Source: Longilinea sp964536805
Lineage (GTDB): Bacteria; Chloroflexota; Anaerolineae; Anaerolineales; Anaerolineaceae
Length of the DNA stretch: 64,000 nt
Direction of reading: 5' to 3'
Assembly: GCA_964536805.1 (NCBI GenBank)
Contig: CAZHYQ010000002.1
Coordinates: forward strand, 124,001-188,000
Shown: in pieces, positions 1-8,421 of the stretch
How positions within the stretch are numbered: position 1 is the stretch's first letter
Layout of the letters: each line of letters starts with the position of its first letter
Position numbers and translations under genes: made by a program
Notes under the pieces: model-generated
What the model was told of the DNA's origin: nothing
What the model saw: only the letters and a program-made list of their open reading frames with translations
The model's database searches: none

Positions 1-2
1 CT

Positions 3-512
3 GAGGAAAAATGGCAGGCATCCCCCCAGCCAAAATCCTCCGAAGCGACTATTCAACGGACCGATTCCGCCAAACCCATTGACCCAATTAAACCTGCCGA
101 TATAAGTGTCCCGCTGGACAAGCCTTTGGCGCCAGTCGTTTCGGCCGAAAAAGCCGTCGTTATACCCATTCCTGCTGCCAGCCTGCCAGCGGCACCTGTC
201 CAGTACATTATGCCGCCGGCTGAACGCACGGGCAGCGTTTCTGGCGAATCTGGCGAACTTCGCATGATCACCGTCGTGCTGCGTTCCGGCGGCGACCGCC
301 AACGGGATGTACGCCGTATGCGGCGCGTTCTCGGCGTGCTTACTTCCTGTCCGGGACGCGATAAATTTGCTTTGCGCATTTTTGAAAATGGCAAACATTT
401 CCTGCTTGAATTTCCGAATGATACCACCGGCCTAAGTCCCAACCTTCTTCGCGAATTGAATGCGATCGTGGGTGAAGATAACGTCCGGGTGGAGAATATT
501 AAACTTCAATAG
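3..512 (+). CDS. dnaE: DNA polymerase III subunit alpha, C-terminal end (partial)
   Basis: The reading frame is open from the left edge of the window to the stop at 510-512, so only the C-terminus is present and the start lies outside. The first ~80 residues are a Pro/Ala-rich linker. The last ~80 (from LRMITVVLRSGGD, through FALRIFENGKHFLLEFPNDTT) resemble the C-terminal domain that follows the OB fold in replicative DnaE of Chloroflexota; in the family this tail helps bind the clamp and tau. An ATG-less region and a TTG at 126 could be mistaken for a start, but the frame clearly continues upstream. The assignment rests on a short, poorly conserved tail, so another DNA-binding protein cannot be excluded. 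Confidence 0.6.
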   Translation, partial: EEKWQASPQPKSSEATIQRTDSAKPIDPIKPADISVPLDKPLAPVVSAEKAVVIPIPAASLPAAPVQYIMPPAERTGSVSGESGELRMITVVLRSGGDRQRDVRRMRRVLGVLTSCPGRDKFALRIFENGKHFLLEFPNDTTGLSPNLLRELNAIVGEDNVRVENIKLQ

Positions 513-529
513 AAATATAGGTTTCTGGT

Positions 530-1513
530 ATGACAACTGAAAAATCGATCAAGACAATCGGGGTGGTCACCTCGGGCGGTGATGCCCCTGGGATGAATCC
601 GTGCATCCGCGCGGTCGTTCGCACTGCACTGGCCAATAACCTTCGGGTATTGGGAGTTGAAGATGGCTTTGAAGGGCTGATTCACGGGCGGTTTCATCCA
701 ATGGGCGCCCGCGATGTGGGCGGCATATTACTGCGCGGCGGCACCATTTTACATACGGCGCGCAGCAATGAATTCCGCGAAGCGCGCGGCCAGCGCGAAG
801 CCATTCGGCAAATGAGCAATGCCGAGATGGATGGCCTGGTCATCATTGGCGGCGACGGTTCATTGACTGGCGGTCAAAAGCTCGCTGAACAGGGCATTCC
901 CGTCATCGGCATTCCCGGCAGCATCGACAACGATATTTATGGCACCGATATGTGCATCGGCGTGGATACTGCACTGAATACGATTGTGGATGCCATCGAC
1001 AAGCTGCGCGACACTGCTTCCTCCCACAACCGCGCCTTTCTAATCGAAACCATGGGCCGCGAGTCAGGCTACCTGGCTGTCCAGGCGGGCATCATCGCCG
1101 GGGCTGAAATGGTCCTGATTCCTGAAGAAGATGTGCCGGTTGAACTGGTTGCTAAAACGATTGAACATGCCTATCTGCGCGGCAAAACCCACGCCATTGT
1201 GGTGGTCGCCGAAGGCCACACCCCGCATACCAACGAACTGGCGGATTTAATCAATGCCATGGATATCGGCTTTACCATGCGCGTCACCATCCTTGGCCAC
1301 ATCCAGCGCGGCGGCAAACCTTCCGCCTTCGACCGTTTGCTAGCCTCCCGCTTTGGCTACCACGCCGTGCAATTCCTGCTGAACGGGCAGACCAATGTGA
1401 TGGTTGGGCTGGATGGACATGATATGGTGCCTGTCCCGCTGCAAACGGTTGTTTCCAACCGCAAGACTCTTTCAACTGAATACGTCGAAATGGCCAAAAC
1501 GCTGGCACAATAA
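530..1513 (+). CDS. pfkA: 6-phosphofructokinase, ATP-dependent type
   Basis: Phosphorylates fructose 6-phosphate to the 1,6-bisphosphate, the committed step of glycolysis, in the cytosol. The 327 residues match the usual ~320 of bacterial PfkA. The N-terminus has the nucleotide-binding VTSGGDAPGMN; GGDGS is at 107-111 and GSIDND at 130-135 with Asp133 as catalytic base. Both positions that separate ATP enzymes from pyrophosphate enzymes are glycine (G110 and G130, equivalent to E. coli G104 and G124), so ATP is predicted as donor. METMGR-type substrate residues are seen as ETMGRESGYLA. It lies 17 bp after dnaE and ends at a strong terminator. Confidence 0.95.
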   Translation: MTTEKSIKTIGVVTSGGDAPGMNPCIRAVVRTALANNLRVLGVEDGFEGLIHGRFHPMGARDVGGILLRGGTILHTARSNEFREARGQREAIRQMSNAEMDGLVIIGGDGSLTGGQKLAEQGIPVIGIPGSIDNDIYGTDMCIGVDTALNTIVDAIDKLRDTASSHNRAFLIETMGRESGYLAVQAGIIAGAEMVLIPEEDVPVELVAKTIEHAYLRGKTHAIVVVAEGHTPHTNELADLINAMDIGFTMRVTILGHIQRGGKPSAFDRLLASRFGYHAVQFLLNGQTNVMVGLDGHDMVPVPLQTVVSNRKTLSTEYVEMAKTLAQ

Positions 1514-1535
1514 CGGTGCAGTTTACAAAAATCAT

Positions 1536-1576
1536 CATCCCGAGCCGCAAATTGATTAGCTCGGGATGAATTTTTT
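1536..1576 (+). terminator. Rho-independent terminator after pfkA
   Basis: Perfect 10-bp inverted repeat CATCCCGAGC / GCTCGGGATG (1536-1545 and 1559-1568) with a 13-nt loop, followed by AATTTTTT. Confidence 0.85.
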
Positions 1577-1611
1577 AAGGATTTTCCACTGGATATTTAA
1601 TGTTTACTTGT

Positions 1612-1698
1612 TATAATATAATTATACAATTTTGTGAATCCGCCGCTTTCCTGCGGGGATGGGCCTGAAGGGACTGACTGGGCGAAACCAGTTAGTCT
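1612..1698 (+). ncRNA. Candidate structured RNA or paired hairpins between pfkA and dnaA
   Basis: Two overlapping TATAAT hexamers (1612-1617, 1617-1622) precede two adjacent strong hairpins. The first is 1638-1660: ATCC-g-CCGC / GCGG-GGAT with loop TTTCCT. The second is 1671-1698: an 11-bp stem including G-U pairs with loop GCGAAA. No convincing -35 hexamer is seen and there is no T-tract behind either hairpin on either strand, so this is neither a standard terminator nor a proven transcript. It could also be a transcript-end structure for dnaA on the minus strand. I do not recognise a known RNA class. Confidence 0.25.
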
Positions 1699-1760
1699 CT
1701 TCTATCATTATGCCAAAAATTGTCACCTGGTGAATATGCCGGTGGTTTCTCGCCAGTCAC

Positions 1761-3095
1761 TCAGGCTGCAGCAGCGCGGCTGTATAACTGTTCGCGGATT
1801 TGCAGTACCTGGCGGCGCAAGCGATCGTCGCGTTCCATCATGTCTGCTACTTTCTCGCAAGCGTACATCACGGTGGTGTGATCCCGCCCGCCCATGGCTT
1901 CGCCAATTTGCGGCAACGAGATATTCTCTTCTTCTCGCAAAATGTACATGGCCACTTGCCGCGGCAGAGCCACCTCGCGCGAACGGTCGCGCCCCAGCAG
2001 CCGGTCAATTGATAGACCAAAGGCCGATGCCACCACCTTGAGCACCTGGCGCGGCTCCAGTGAACTGCGCTGCGGCAGAAGATCCACCAGGGCAGTTTGC
2101 ACCAGGTCCAACGTCAAGGCTTTGCCGCTCAAATCCGCATATGCTAAGACGCGCGTAAGAGCGCCTTCCAGTTCGCGGATATTGGATTGAATTTGCCGGG
2201 CAATTGAATCGAGGATCTCGGACGGCACTGTACGGTTGGAGCGTTCGGCCTTGCTGCGCAGGATCGCCGTTCGCATCTCGAGGTCGGCAGGTTGAATATC
2301 CACTGTCAATCCCCACTCAAAGCGCGAGCGCAGCCGGTCTTCCAGCGTAACCATCGCCTTGGGCGGGCGGTCCGATGAAATGACAATCTGTTTATCCTGG
2401 CTGTGCAGAGTATTAAAGGTATGGAAGAATTCTTCCTGAGTCGATTCCTTGCCAGCAATGAATTGAATGTCGTCAATCAAGAGCACATCAATGCTGCGGT
2501 AGCGGTCGCGAAAATCCTGGGTGGCATGGGTGCGGATTGAATTGATCAATTCGTTGGCAAACTCTTCGGATGAAACATACAACACCTGCAAGCCTTTCTG
2601 CAGGGCGCTGTTGCCGATGGCGTGCAGCAAATGCGTCTTTCCCTGGCCCACCCCGCCGTAGAGGAATAAAGGATTGTATGCGTGGGCCGGACTCTCTGCC
2701 ACGGCCAGGCTGGCGGCGTGGGCCATGCGGTTGCTGCTGCCCACCACGAAATTATCAAAGGTATAGCGCGAATTGATATTTGTATTCTGCCGGGAGGGTT
2801 CGGAAGGCCTCACCTCTACTGACTCTGAGGAGCGTGCAGTATCAATTTCTTTGTGCCAGACATTAAACTGGACTTCCTGCGGTGCGCCCATCATTCCCGA
2901 AAGCAAACGAGTCATCGACGCGCCCAGGCGGTCATCCAGCCAGTCGCGGGCATAAGCATTGTGGACGCCGACTACAAAAAGGTTTTCCTGATGCCGTATC
3001 AATTCCGCACTACGCACCCAGGTATCAAAGGAAGCCTTTGGCATTTCAGATTGAAGTTGGCTTAATGTTGCCTGCCAGGCTTGTTCAGCATTCAT
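1761..3095 (-). CDS. dnaA: Chromosomal replication initiator DnaA
   Basis: Binds DnaA boxes at the origin, melts it and recruits DnaB. The start at 3095 (MNAEQAWQ) is chosen because GGAGGAGG lies 8-10 nt upstream; a longer frame to 3170 has no such signal. The 444 residues carry the N-terminal helicase-interaction domain, an AAA+ core with Walker A GGVGQGKTH near residue 148 and Walker B LLIDDIQF, and the C-terminal helix-turn-helix with the signature region ending GGRDHTTVMYA. It is convergent with pfkA. A 560-bp leader region lies upstream but only one weak DnaA-box-like site is visible there. Confidence 0.97.
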   Translation of the reverse strand: MNAEQAWQATLSQLQSEMPKASFDTWVRSAELIRHQENLFVVGVHNAYARDWLDDRLGASMTRLLSGMMGAPQEVQFNVWHKEIDTARSSESVEVRPSEPSRQNTNINSRYTFDNFVVGSSNRMAHAASLAVAESPAHAYNPLFLYGGVGQGKTHLLHAIGNSALQKGLQVLYVSSEEFANELINSIRTHATQDFRDRYRSIDVLLIDDIQFIAGKESTQEEFFHTFNTLHSQDKQIVISSDRPPKAMVTLEDRLRSRFEWGLTVDIQPADLEMRTAILRSKAERSNRTVPSEILDSIARQIQSNIRELEGALTRVLAYADLSGKALTLDLVQTALVDLLPQRSSLEPRQVLKVVASAFGLSIDRLLGRDRSREVALPRQVAMYILREEENISLPQIGEAMGGRDHTTVMYACEKVADMMERDDRLRRQVLQIREQLYSRAAAA

Positions 3096-3655
3096 CACCA
3101 AAACAACCTCCTCCGATGGCGCTTCATGGGTCGGGATAGCTTTAAAATAGCAGCATGGACAGAAGCCCACTGCAGTAAGCAGTGGGAATCCTCAGAAACC
3201 TGAATTATGGTCGGCGTTTGTGGACACCGGGAATTAAAATCGGTAAGAAAACCCGGAGGCTTTCCAGTCCCCAAGTAACGACATTCTAACAGATACGGCT
3301 GAAAAATAACAAGTTGACTAGCCTACGCTCGCCTAAAAATGTTTGATTCTTTAAGTCTTCTCATCTTAAGGAATTTGGGGGATATCTAAAATTTAAGACT
3401 GTGTTCCATTGACTCGTTCTGCCGCGTTTGTGCGGTTGATGAGCGTTGAATACCCCCATATATAGGGGTCAATAATTGCGATTAGCGTATAGTTCCACCC
3501 TTGGGGGTACCGGTCTAAAAATTTCTTCGGGTTTTGAAAAAGCAAAAACCGAATCCGAACAGTCGATTCTGGCACTTCGCTGTCTGCTTTTCCGGAAGCC
3601 TAAGATTAATGGATTTAAGGTTCTTAAGGTTGGTAAATATTCGCGCCGAAAACGG
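3096..3655. other. 560-bp non-coding region upstream of dnaA
   Basis: No credible gene. It holds a perfect hairpin CCCACTGC-agtaa-GCAGTGGG (3166-3186) in the predicted dnaA leader, one DnaA-box-like site TGTGGACAC (3219-3227, one or two mismatches to TTATNCACA on the other strand), an inverted pair TACCCCC / GGGGGTA (3451-3457 and 3503-3509), and an imperfect A/T-rich hairpin around 3529-3552. The lack of a DnaA-box cluster argues against this being oriC. Confidence 0.5.
3283..3312 (-). promoter_or_regulatory. Candidate dnaA promoter
   Basis: On the minus strand TTGTTA (3307-3312) and TAGAAT (3283-3288) are separated by 18 nt. This would give a leader of roughly 180 nt containing the 3166-3186 hairpin. 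Hexamer fit only; not unique. Confidence 0.35.
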
Positions 3656-4954
3656 TTAGTTTTCAGTCAAAATGCGCTGCGCCGCCTCGCGTGCCACTTT
3701 CACGGCATAGTTCGTCCCCCGGTCCCAAGGGTAGACCTGGCTCATGCTGGCGTAATACAACCCGTCAATCGGCGTTTTCAAACTGGGGATATTTTTGGAA
3801 TGATTTAAAAGCGGCACAGGCTGGGCATAGTTTGTTTTCCAAACCCAAATTTTTCGCACCCAATCCGGGGAAAAGTTTGGGTTGACCCGCGCCAAGCCGG
3901 GAAGGAAACGCTGAAGCAATTCATCCGGGCTGAGCTGGAAATATTCGTGACCGGTTTCGAGATAATCGCCGCAATAGACGATATGGTCGCCGCCGTAATT
4001 CTCCGCCGGAAGGAAATTGGTGTGCTCGACCAGGGCCAGGAACGGGAACCCGGCATTCTTGGGCAAATTGTACCAATAGTAACCTTTGTCAGAGAGTTTA
4101 TGGCGCAGCGCCAGCACCATCACAACCGCACCCAGGCTTTTCAGGTTGAGCAGTCCTTGCAGGTATTCGGGCGCCAGCGAAGGTGCCATACGGGCCATCA
4201 ATGCCGGTGATACGGTTGAGAGCACCCGGTCATAAATTTCGACGCCCGAGCCCCTAACGCTTACGGCCAAACCGCCGCCCGGTTGTGACTCGATGTGTTC
4301 CACGGCGGTTGACAAGCGGATTTTGGCGCCGTTTTGGCGGAGCACTTCTGCCAGGTCATCGGAGAATTGTTGAAAACCGCCCTGATAAGTACCCAGTCGG
4401 GTGGTGCGGGATTTCAAACGGGCCCACAACCAGGCCATATTGACTTCCGTGGCGTACCGCTCGCCAAATTTACCCACCAGCATGGGTTCCCACATCTCTT
4501 CATAGACCTTGTTGCCGGCCCATTTGCGCATCCATTCATCCACTGTAAAGCGTTCAAGCGGTTTCCAATCATTGGTCAACCGCAAGTAAAGGCCAACCAG
4601 GCCAAAGCGCACTTTGTTAATACCCCACCCCAAACCCGGATACAGGAGGGCAGCGGGTATCGAATCGAAGGGATAAAACTTTCCCTTGTGATACATTACC
4701 GTGTACGGCCGCGGGAAGATCACCCGGTTCTCCCAGCCCAGTTCGCGCATCAGGCCCAACATGGCCGCATCGCTTTGGAACCAATGGTGGTAAAAACGCT
4801 CCACCGACCAGTTCCAATTCGGCTCTTTGAAGCCGGCTGCCAGTCCGCCGACGAAGTCAGCGGCTTCCAGTATGGTGACCTCATGCCCGGCTTTTAGGAA
4901 ATCGCGAGCAGCAGCCATGCCGCCGATGCCGGCGCCAATAACGGCAATTTTCAT
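3656..4954 (-). CDS. FAD-dependent oxidoreductase, phytoene desaturase/protoporphyrinogen oxidase-like
   Basis: Begins MKIAVIGAGIGGMAAARDF, a Rossmann dinucleotide-binding GxGxxG followed by the EAADFVGG segment typical of the amine-oxidase/flavin-containing superfamily. The start at 4954 has GAGGAG 6 nt upstream; the longer frame to 5077 would overlap the preceding gene. About 432 residues, usual for the family, with a C-terminal FAD-binding segment (GLYYASMSQVYPWDRGTNYAV). The substrate cannot be read from sequence. It follows the flippase-like gene by 29 bp on the same strand, suggesting co-transcription and possibly a role in isoprenoid, lipid or sugar-lipid metabolism (inference). Confidence 0.8.
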   Translation of the reverse strand: MKIAVIGAGIGGMAAARDFLKAGHEVTILEAADFVGGLAAGFKEPNWNWSVERFYHHWFQSDAAMLGLMRELGWENRVIFPRPYTVMYHKGKFYPFDSIPAALLYPGLGWGINKVRFGLVGLYLRLTNDWKPLERFTVDEWMRKWAGNKVYEEMWEPMLVGKFGERYATEVNMAWLWARLKSRTTRLGTYQGGFQQFSDDLAEVLRQNGAKIRLSTAVEHIESQPGGGLAVSVRGSGVEIYDRVLSTVSPALMARMAPSLAPEYLQGLLNLKSLGAVVMVLALRHKLSDKGYYWYNLPKNAGFPFLALVEHTNFLPAENYGGDHIVYCGDYLETGHEYFQLSPDELLQRFLPGLARVNPNFSPDWVRKIWVWKTNYAQPVPLLNHSKNIPSLKTPIDGLYYASMSQVYPWDRGTNYAVKVAREAAQRILTEN

Positions 4955-4983
4955 ATTCACTCCTCTGTCAAGCTGCGACGGGG

Positions 4984-5997
4984 TTATGCCTCGCTGCGCA
5001 GCGTCTGCATTTGTTTTCCCCACCGTAACGGCTGGCGCAGATAATAATAGGCTCCCAGTACGGTAATCGGAAACCACAACGCGGCATGCAATACCAGCGT
5101 GTAACCTGCGGCGATTGCCTGCGGCACGTCATAAGCGACCAGCAATGCAATCCCCGGAGCATCGAAGGTACCCACGTATCCCGGCGCCGAGGGCAGTGTG
5201 GTCGTCAGGTTGACGATGCCGTTCATCAACATCAAAGCAAAAAAACTGACTGTAAAAGGAAATGCGTGCATGACAAACCAGTATTTGGCCGTTTCGAGCA
5301 GCCAGATAATCACCGTGGTAATGAAGATCATCAGGGCATCCAGGGGCGAGCGCAGGCTTTCCAAGCCAGTGAGGAAACGCAGCGCCAGGTCGCGGGTCTT
5401 ATCGCGCAACCGCTGCGGAACCAGTCGGTCGATCAACCAGTTGGCAACGCGTTCGGTTATTCTTGGAAACATGGCAGCCAGCAGGAAAACCAACAAAGCG
5501 CCAATGAAAACAACCGCGCCAATAATGGCGACATCCCGGATGTTCAGGGTGCCCACCACGCCGGAATTTTGCGTCAGACGCGCCAGCTCGGGCAAATTGA
5601 GAAAAACAAACGCCAGCATCACTACGCCGTCAAATATCCGTTCAACGATCACGGTTGCCAGCGAAGCCGAAATGGGTACGCCTTCGCGTTGCTTGAGCAT
5701 CGCAGCGCGCAGCAATTCGCCGGCGCGCGCCGGATAGATATTGTTGCCCATATAACCGATGCACACAATCGGGAACATCTTGCGGGTGGGGATTTTTTTC
5801 AACGGCCGCAGCATGTAATGCCAGCGCCACGAGCGTACCCACACCCCGATGAAATAAACTGCCACACCCGGCAGCAGCCACCAGTATTTGGCGGTTTTCA
5901 ACGTCTGCCAGAATTCATTAAGGTGCATCCCCTTCAGTGTCGAATAAAGGAAGACAGCGCTGATGAGAATGCCCAGCCAAAATTGCCAGCGTTTCAT
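4984..5997 (-). CDS. Flippase-like integral membrane protein (LPG synthase transmembrane/UPF0104 family)
   Basis: 337 residues with about eight hydrophobic segments. The family signature is seen near residues 55-125: SWRWHYMLRP, then GYMGNNIYPARAGELLRA and VIVERIFDGVVM, as in the membrane part of lysylphosphatidylglycerol synthases and AglD-like proteins. The catalytic aminoacyl-transfer domain is absent, so it is more likely a lipid flippase or glycolipid-related carrier than MprF. First gene of a two-gene minus-strand unit with the FAD oxidoreductase. Confidence 0.85.
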   Translation of the reverse strand: MKRWQFWLGILISAVFLYSTLKGMHLNEFWQTLKTAKYWWLLPGVAVYFIGVWVRSWRWHYMLRPLKKIPTRKMFPIVCIGYMGNNIYPARAGELLRAAMLKQREGVPISASLATVIVERIFDGVVMLAFVFLNLPELARLTQNSGVVGTLNIRDVAIIGAVVFIGALLVFLLAAMFPRITERVANWLIDRLVPQRLRDKTRDLALRFLTGLESLRSPLDALMIFITTVIIWLLETAKYWFVMHAFPFTVSFFALMLMNGIVNLTTTLPSAPGYVGTFDAPGIALLVAYDVPQAIAAGYTLVLHAALWFPITVLGAYYYLRQPLRWGKQMQTLRSEA

Positions 5998-6076
5998 AAG
6001 CTAAATTGTATCATGCGTATATGAAGAACGGACGCCATTGACAGCGTCCGCGCATCCAATTTGCTAAAAATATTGT

Positions 6077-6226
6077 TTACAGCGTGATTATTAACGCAGC
6101 GATCCACGAAATGATCAGCAGAACGGAAAGAATGATAAATACTTTCTGCTGCCAGCTTTTGCGGGGTTCATTATTGCTCATGGCGTTTGCACGCCGGCTT
6201 GAGTCTTGCTTTGACATCTTGCTCAT
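6077..6226 (-). CDS. Small single-pass membrane protein, 49 residues
   Basis: Start ATG at 6226 is preceded by GGAGGA, a strong ribosome binding site with 1-3 nt spacing to this ATG and better spacing (about 9 nt) to the second ATG at 6217. The product has a basic/polar N-terminal third (SKQDSSRRAN), then KSWQQK and one hydrophobic helix VFIILSVLLIISWIAALII reaching the C-terminus. It lies between the FmdB-type gene and the flippase-like gene on the same strand. Function unknown; similar short tail-anchored peptides are common and often unannotated. Confidence 0.6.
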   Translation of the reverse strand: MSKMSKQDSSRRANAMSNNEPRKSWQQKVFIILSVLLIISWIAALIITL

Positions 6227-6293
6227 TCCTCCGAACAAACCTCATTTTACCCGGTTATCAGCGGCGCGGCAACCTTCGCCATCTTCCGCCAAT

Positions 6294-6325
6294 CAAAAAA
6301 CCGGCCGGGAAACTATTCCGGACGG
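6294..6325 (-). terminator. Terminator after the FmdB-type gene
   Basis: On the minus strand an 8-bp stem with one mismatch (CCGTCCGG / CCGGCCGG, loop of 9) is followed directly by TTTTTT. Confidence 0.6.
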
Positions 6326-6356
6326 CAGTATGCGTAAACCGGTTGACAGGTTGAAA

Positions 6357-6665
6357 TTACGATTTGTCACTGTCCTTGGATTCGGCTGGTTTTGCAGGCG
6401 ATTCAGTTTTGGTTTCAGCCGGCTTGGCATCCGTGCCGTTTTCTTTGGTTTCGTTGTGGCTGGAAGTCCGACTGGAACCGGAAGGCGAGCGGTGATCTGT
6501 GGCGTAAAAACCCGAACCTTTAAAGACAATTCCAACCGGCTGATACACTTTGTTCAGGGTTTTCTTCCCGCACTCGGGGCACCGCTGCAAGGGTTGGTCG
6601 CTAAATTTTTGGGTTTTTTCGAATTGCACGCCGCAATTCGCACACCGGTAAGTATAAATCGGCAT
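6357..6665 (-). CDS. FmdB-family zinc ribbon protein
   Basis: 102 residues. The N-terminal ~60 form the FmdB/CxxC-SSSS zinc ribbon: MPIYTYRCANCG with a second CPECG pair, then the VYQPVGIVFKGSGFYATD stretch that is highly conserved in the family. The C-terminal ~40 residues are a low-complexity tail rich in Glu, Lys, Thr, Pro and Ser. Members are small cytosolic zinc proteins sometimes linked to formamidase regulation; a precise role is not established. Confidence 0.9.
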   Translation of the reverse strand: MPIYTYRCANCGVQFEKTQKFSDQPLQRCPECGKKTLNKVYQPVGIVFKGSGFYATDHRSPSGSSRTSSHNETKENGTDAKPAETKTESPAKPAESKDSDKS

Positions 6666-6831
6666 TCTTCATTACCTTTCACTTGCTTGAACGATCTAAC
6701 TCAACCCTGAATTATACACCCATCCAATCAGAATTCAAGCTGGCATCCCCCTCCCTGGAAACAAAACAGATCTTCAACACGCCGTTCAGTTATCGAGTAG
6801 AATTAATTCCAGCATTGCAGGAGGAGACAGC

Positions 6832-7284
6832 ATGTTTCGCAAAAATACTCAGCCGCTTCCCACAAGCATTACACCCTCCGAACGGGTGACATCCGTTTTG
6901 GGACCCGGCATTAACTGGCAAGGAAACCTGCGCGGCAGCGGCGGCGTGCGTATTGAAGGCGCCTATGAAGGCGAAATTGCCATTCGCGGCATGGTTGTCA
7001 TCGGCGAAACTGGCCGCATTACCTGCGAGAATTTGCGCGCCAACACGGTCATCGTCGCTGGAGCTGTGCGCGGCAATGTCACGGCCGAAAAACTTGAAAT
7101 CCGATCCACTGGCCGCGTGTGGGGCGACGTTACCGTCACGGCATTTTCAACGGAAGAAGGCGCTTTCCTGCGCGGGCAGGTGCGCATGGAAGAAAAGGTC
7201 GAGCTTGACCTGGAGCAGGACCAGCCCGCTGGCGAGATGGACGATTCCACCTTTACAGATCAGGAAGGCCAGGAAACGCCTTGA
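6832..7284 (+). CDS. Bactofilin (polymer-forming cytoskeletal protein)
   Basis: 150 residues with the DUF583 beta-helix repeats between about 25 and 120 (GPGINWQGNLRGSGGVRIEGAY, then repeating turns G-x-I/V-x-I-G). Bactofilins polymerise without nucleotide into filaments or membrane-attached patches that position wall or surface machinery. The start has AGGAGGAGA 6 nt upstream. The C-terminal tail is acidic (EEKVELDLEQDQ and beyond). The stop overlaps the TTG start of the next gene (TTGA), indicating translational coupling. Confidence 0.93.
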   Translation: MFRKNTQPLPTSITPSERVTSVLGPGINWQGNLRGSGGVRIEGAYEGEIAIRGMVVIGETGRITCENLRANTVIVAGAVRGNVTAEKLEIRSTGRVWGDVTVTAFSTEEGAFLRGQVRMEEKVELDLEQDQPAGEMDDSTFTDQEGQETP

Positions 7285-8000
7285 GCCGCAGCCAATTGAT
7301 CTACCTGGCTGCCGAATATTTAGGCGTGGTGGCCGTGGTCATGCTGCTTGGCCTCAGTGCGCGCGCACGGGCAAAGCATGAGGTGAAATTCATTTATCCG
7401 CGCCGCGAAGGTTTGTACGCCTTGGGCGGTTTTGCCGCCATTCTGGCCATTGCCGTTATTTTCTTTTCCAAGGCTGGCGGCAGTGATTTACCTGGCACCC
7501 TGACGCTGGCCGCTTTATGCGCACTGCCGTTCGCTGCATTCCTGTTGGTGCGCCGCCAGCCCATCCGCAGTGCGGGCTGGGGAAGCGCCAATCTGCGAAT
7601 TGGACTCATGATCGGGTTGGCGCTTTCAATCCTGACCATCTTCCTGCGCAACCGGTTTACCTCCATCATTGCCGGCTTGCCTGGTGAACAAATTATTCAA
7701 TTGCTCTACTGGCTTGGCATCTGCCTGCTGGAGGAAAGTATTTTTCGCGGTTACATGCAACCCCGCCTGTCCGCCTGGTTGGGCGAGATTCCGGGTTGGG
7801 TGCTGGCTGCTGCGTTATTTGCCCTCTGGAGAGTGCCGCTGTGGCTGGCAATTGGCCAATCTCCGCTCGCGTTATTACCCTATCTGGGCTTAACCTTTGT
7901 ACAGGGTCTGGTGTTGGGGTATGTCTTTCGAAAAAGCGGCAGCGTGTTGGCTTCTGGCTTGTACCGCGCCGTTTCCACCTGGATCAGTTTGCTGCCCTGA
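7281..8000 (+). CDS. CPBP-family intramembrane protein with degenerate protease motifs
   Basis: 239 residues with about eight membrane segments. Start is TTG at 7281, overlapping the bactofilin stop. Motif 1 of CPBP (Abi/CAAX-like) proteases is intact, EESIFR. Motif 2, normally FxxxH, reads FALWR, so the metal-binding His is Arg. Motif 3, normally HxxxN, reads as LYRAVST with no His. Two expected metal ligands are therefore missing and proteolysis is doubtful. It may act as a membrane scaffold for the neighbouring bactofilin (inference). Confidence 0.8.
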   Translation: MSRSQLIYLAAEYLGVVAVVMLLGLSARARAKHEVKFIYPRREGLYALGGFAAILAIAVIFFSKAGGSDLPGTLTLAALCALPFAAFLLVRRQPIRSAGWGSANLRIGLMIGLALSILTIFLRNRFTSIIAGLPGEQIIQLLYWLGICLLEESIFRGYMQPRLSAWLGEIPGWVLAAALFALWRVPLWLAIGQSPLALLPYLGLTFVQGLVLGYVFRKSGSVLASGLYRAVSTWISLLP

Positions 8001-8003
8001 AGG

Positions 8004-8360
8004 TTAATGATCTTGCGCTTTGATACGCCGGCGTAGGCCTGGCTTGGGTCTGCGTCCGTCCAGTAAATGCCGCACCGCCAGCACCGGATGGTGCAGCAGC
8101 ATGCGCGGACCTGCATAACGCATGACCGTGCGAGTTTTCTCGCGCATCTCCGGTTTGTAGCAATGCACCGGGCAATTGGCGCAGGTGGGCTTTTCAGCGC
8201 CAAACACGCATTTATCTAGCCGCTGCCAGGCATAATCCCGCAATCCAGCGCATGTCTCGCATAATACACCACCTGATGAATGGTTCTCGCGGCAATACAA
8301 CCCGATCATTTTCTCAATGGTGATGCGCTCGCGCCGCAAGCGGGATGAATTTTCTGCCAT
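8004..8360 (-). CDS. YgbA-type protein (nitrous oxide-stimulated promoter family)
   Basis: 119 residues from ATG 8360, which has GGGAG 5-7 nt upstream; a TTG at 8372 is less likely. It contains the family's cysteine cluster: YC near residue 23, LCETC, then KCVFG and CANCPVHCYK, followed by MREKTRTVMRYAGPRMLLHHP. The cysteines suggest a metal or Fe-S site. In Proteobacteria ygbA is induced by nitric oxide under NsrR; the biochemical role here is not known. It is convergent with the CPBP gene. Confidence 0.85.
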   Translation of the reverse strand: MAENSSRLRRERITIEKMIGLYCRENHSSGGVLCETCAGLRDYAWQRLDKCVFGAEKPTCANCPVHCYKPEMREKTRTVMRYAGPRMLLHHPVLAVRHLLDGRRPKPGLRRRIKAQDH

Positions 8361-8421
8361 GCTCGCTCCCAAATAATCCGTTTACGTTGTTTCCATTCTA
8401 GTCATCTGCCTGTTCGCGTCC

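Noticed and set aside
1660..1700. Hammerhead ribozyme core (CTGAAG with stem II)
   Set aside because: The conserved CTGANGA and the GAAA after stem II are not present.
3096..3655. Origin of replication next to dnaA
   Set aside because: Only one weak DnaA-box-like site and no AT-rich repeat cluster were found.
5086..6024. 312-residue plus-strand frame
   Set aside because: Rich in Gln, His and Arg, antisense to the flippase-like membrane protein.
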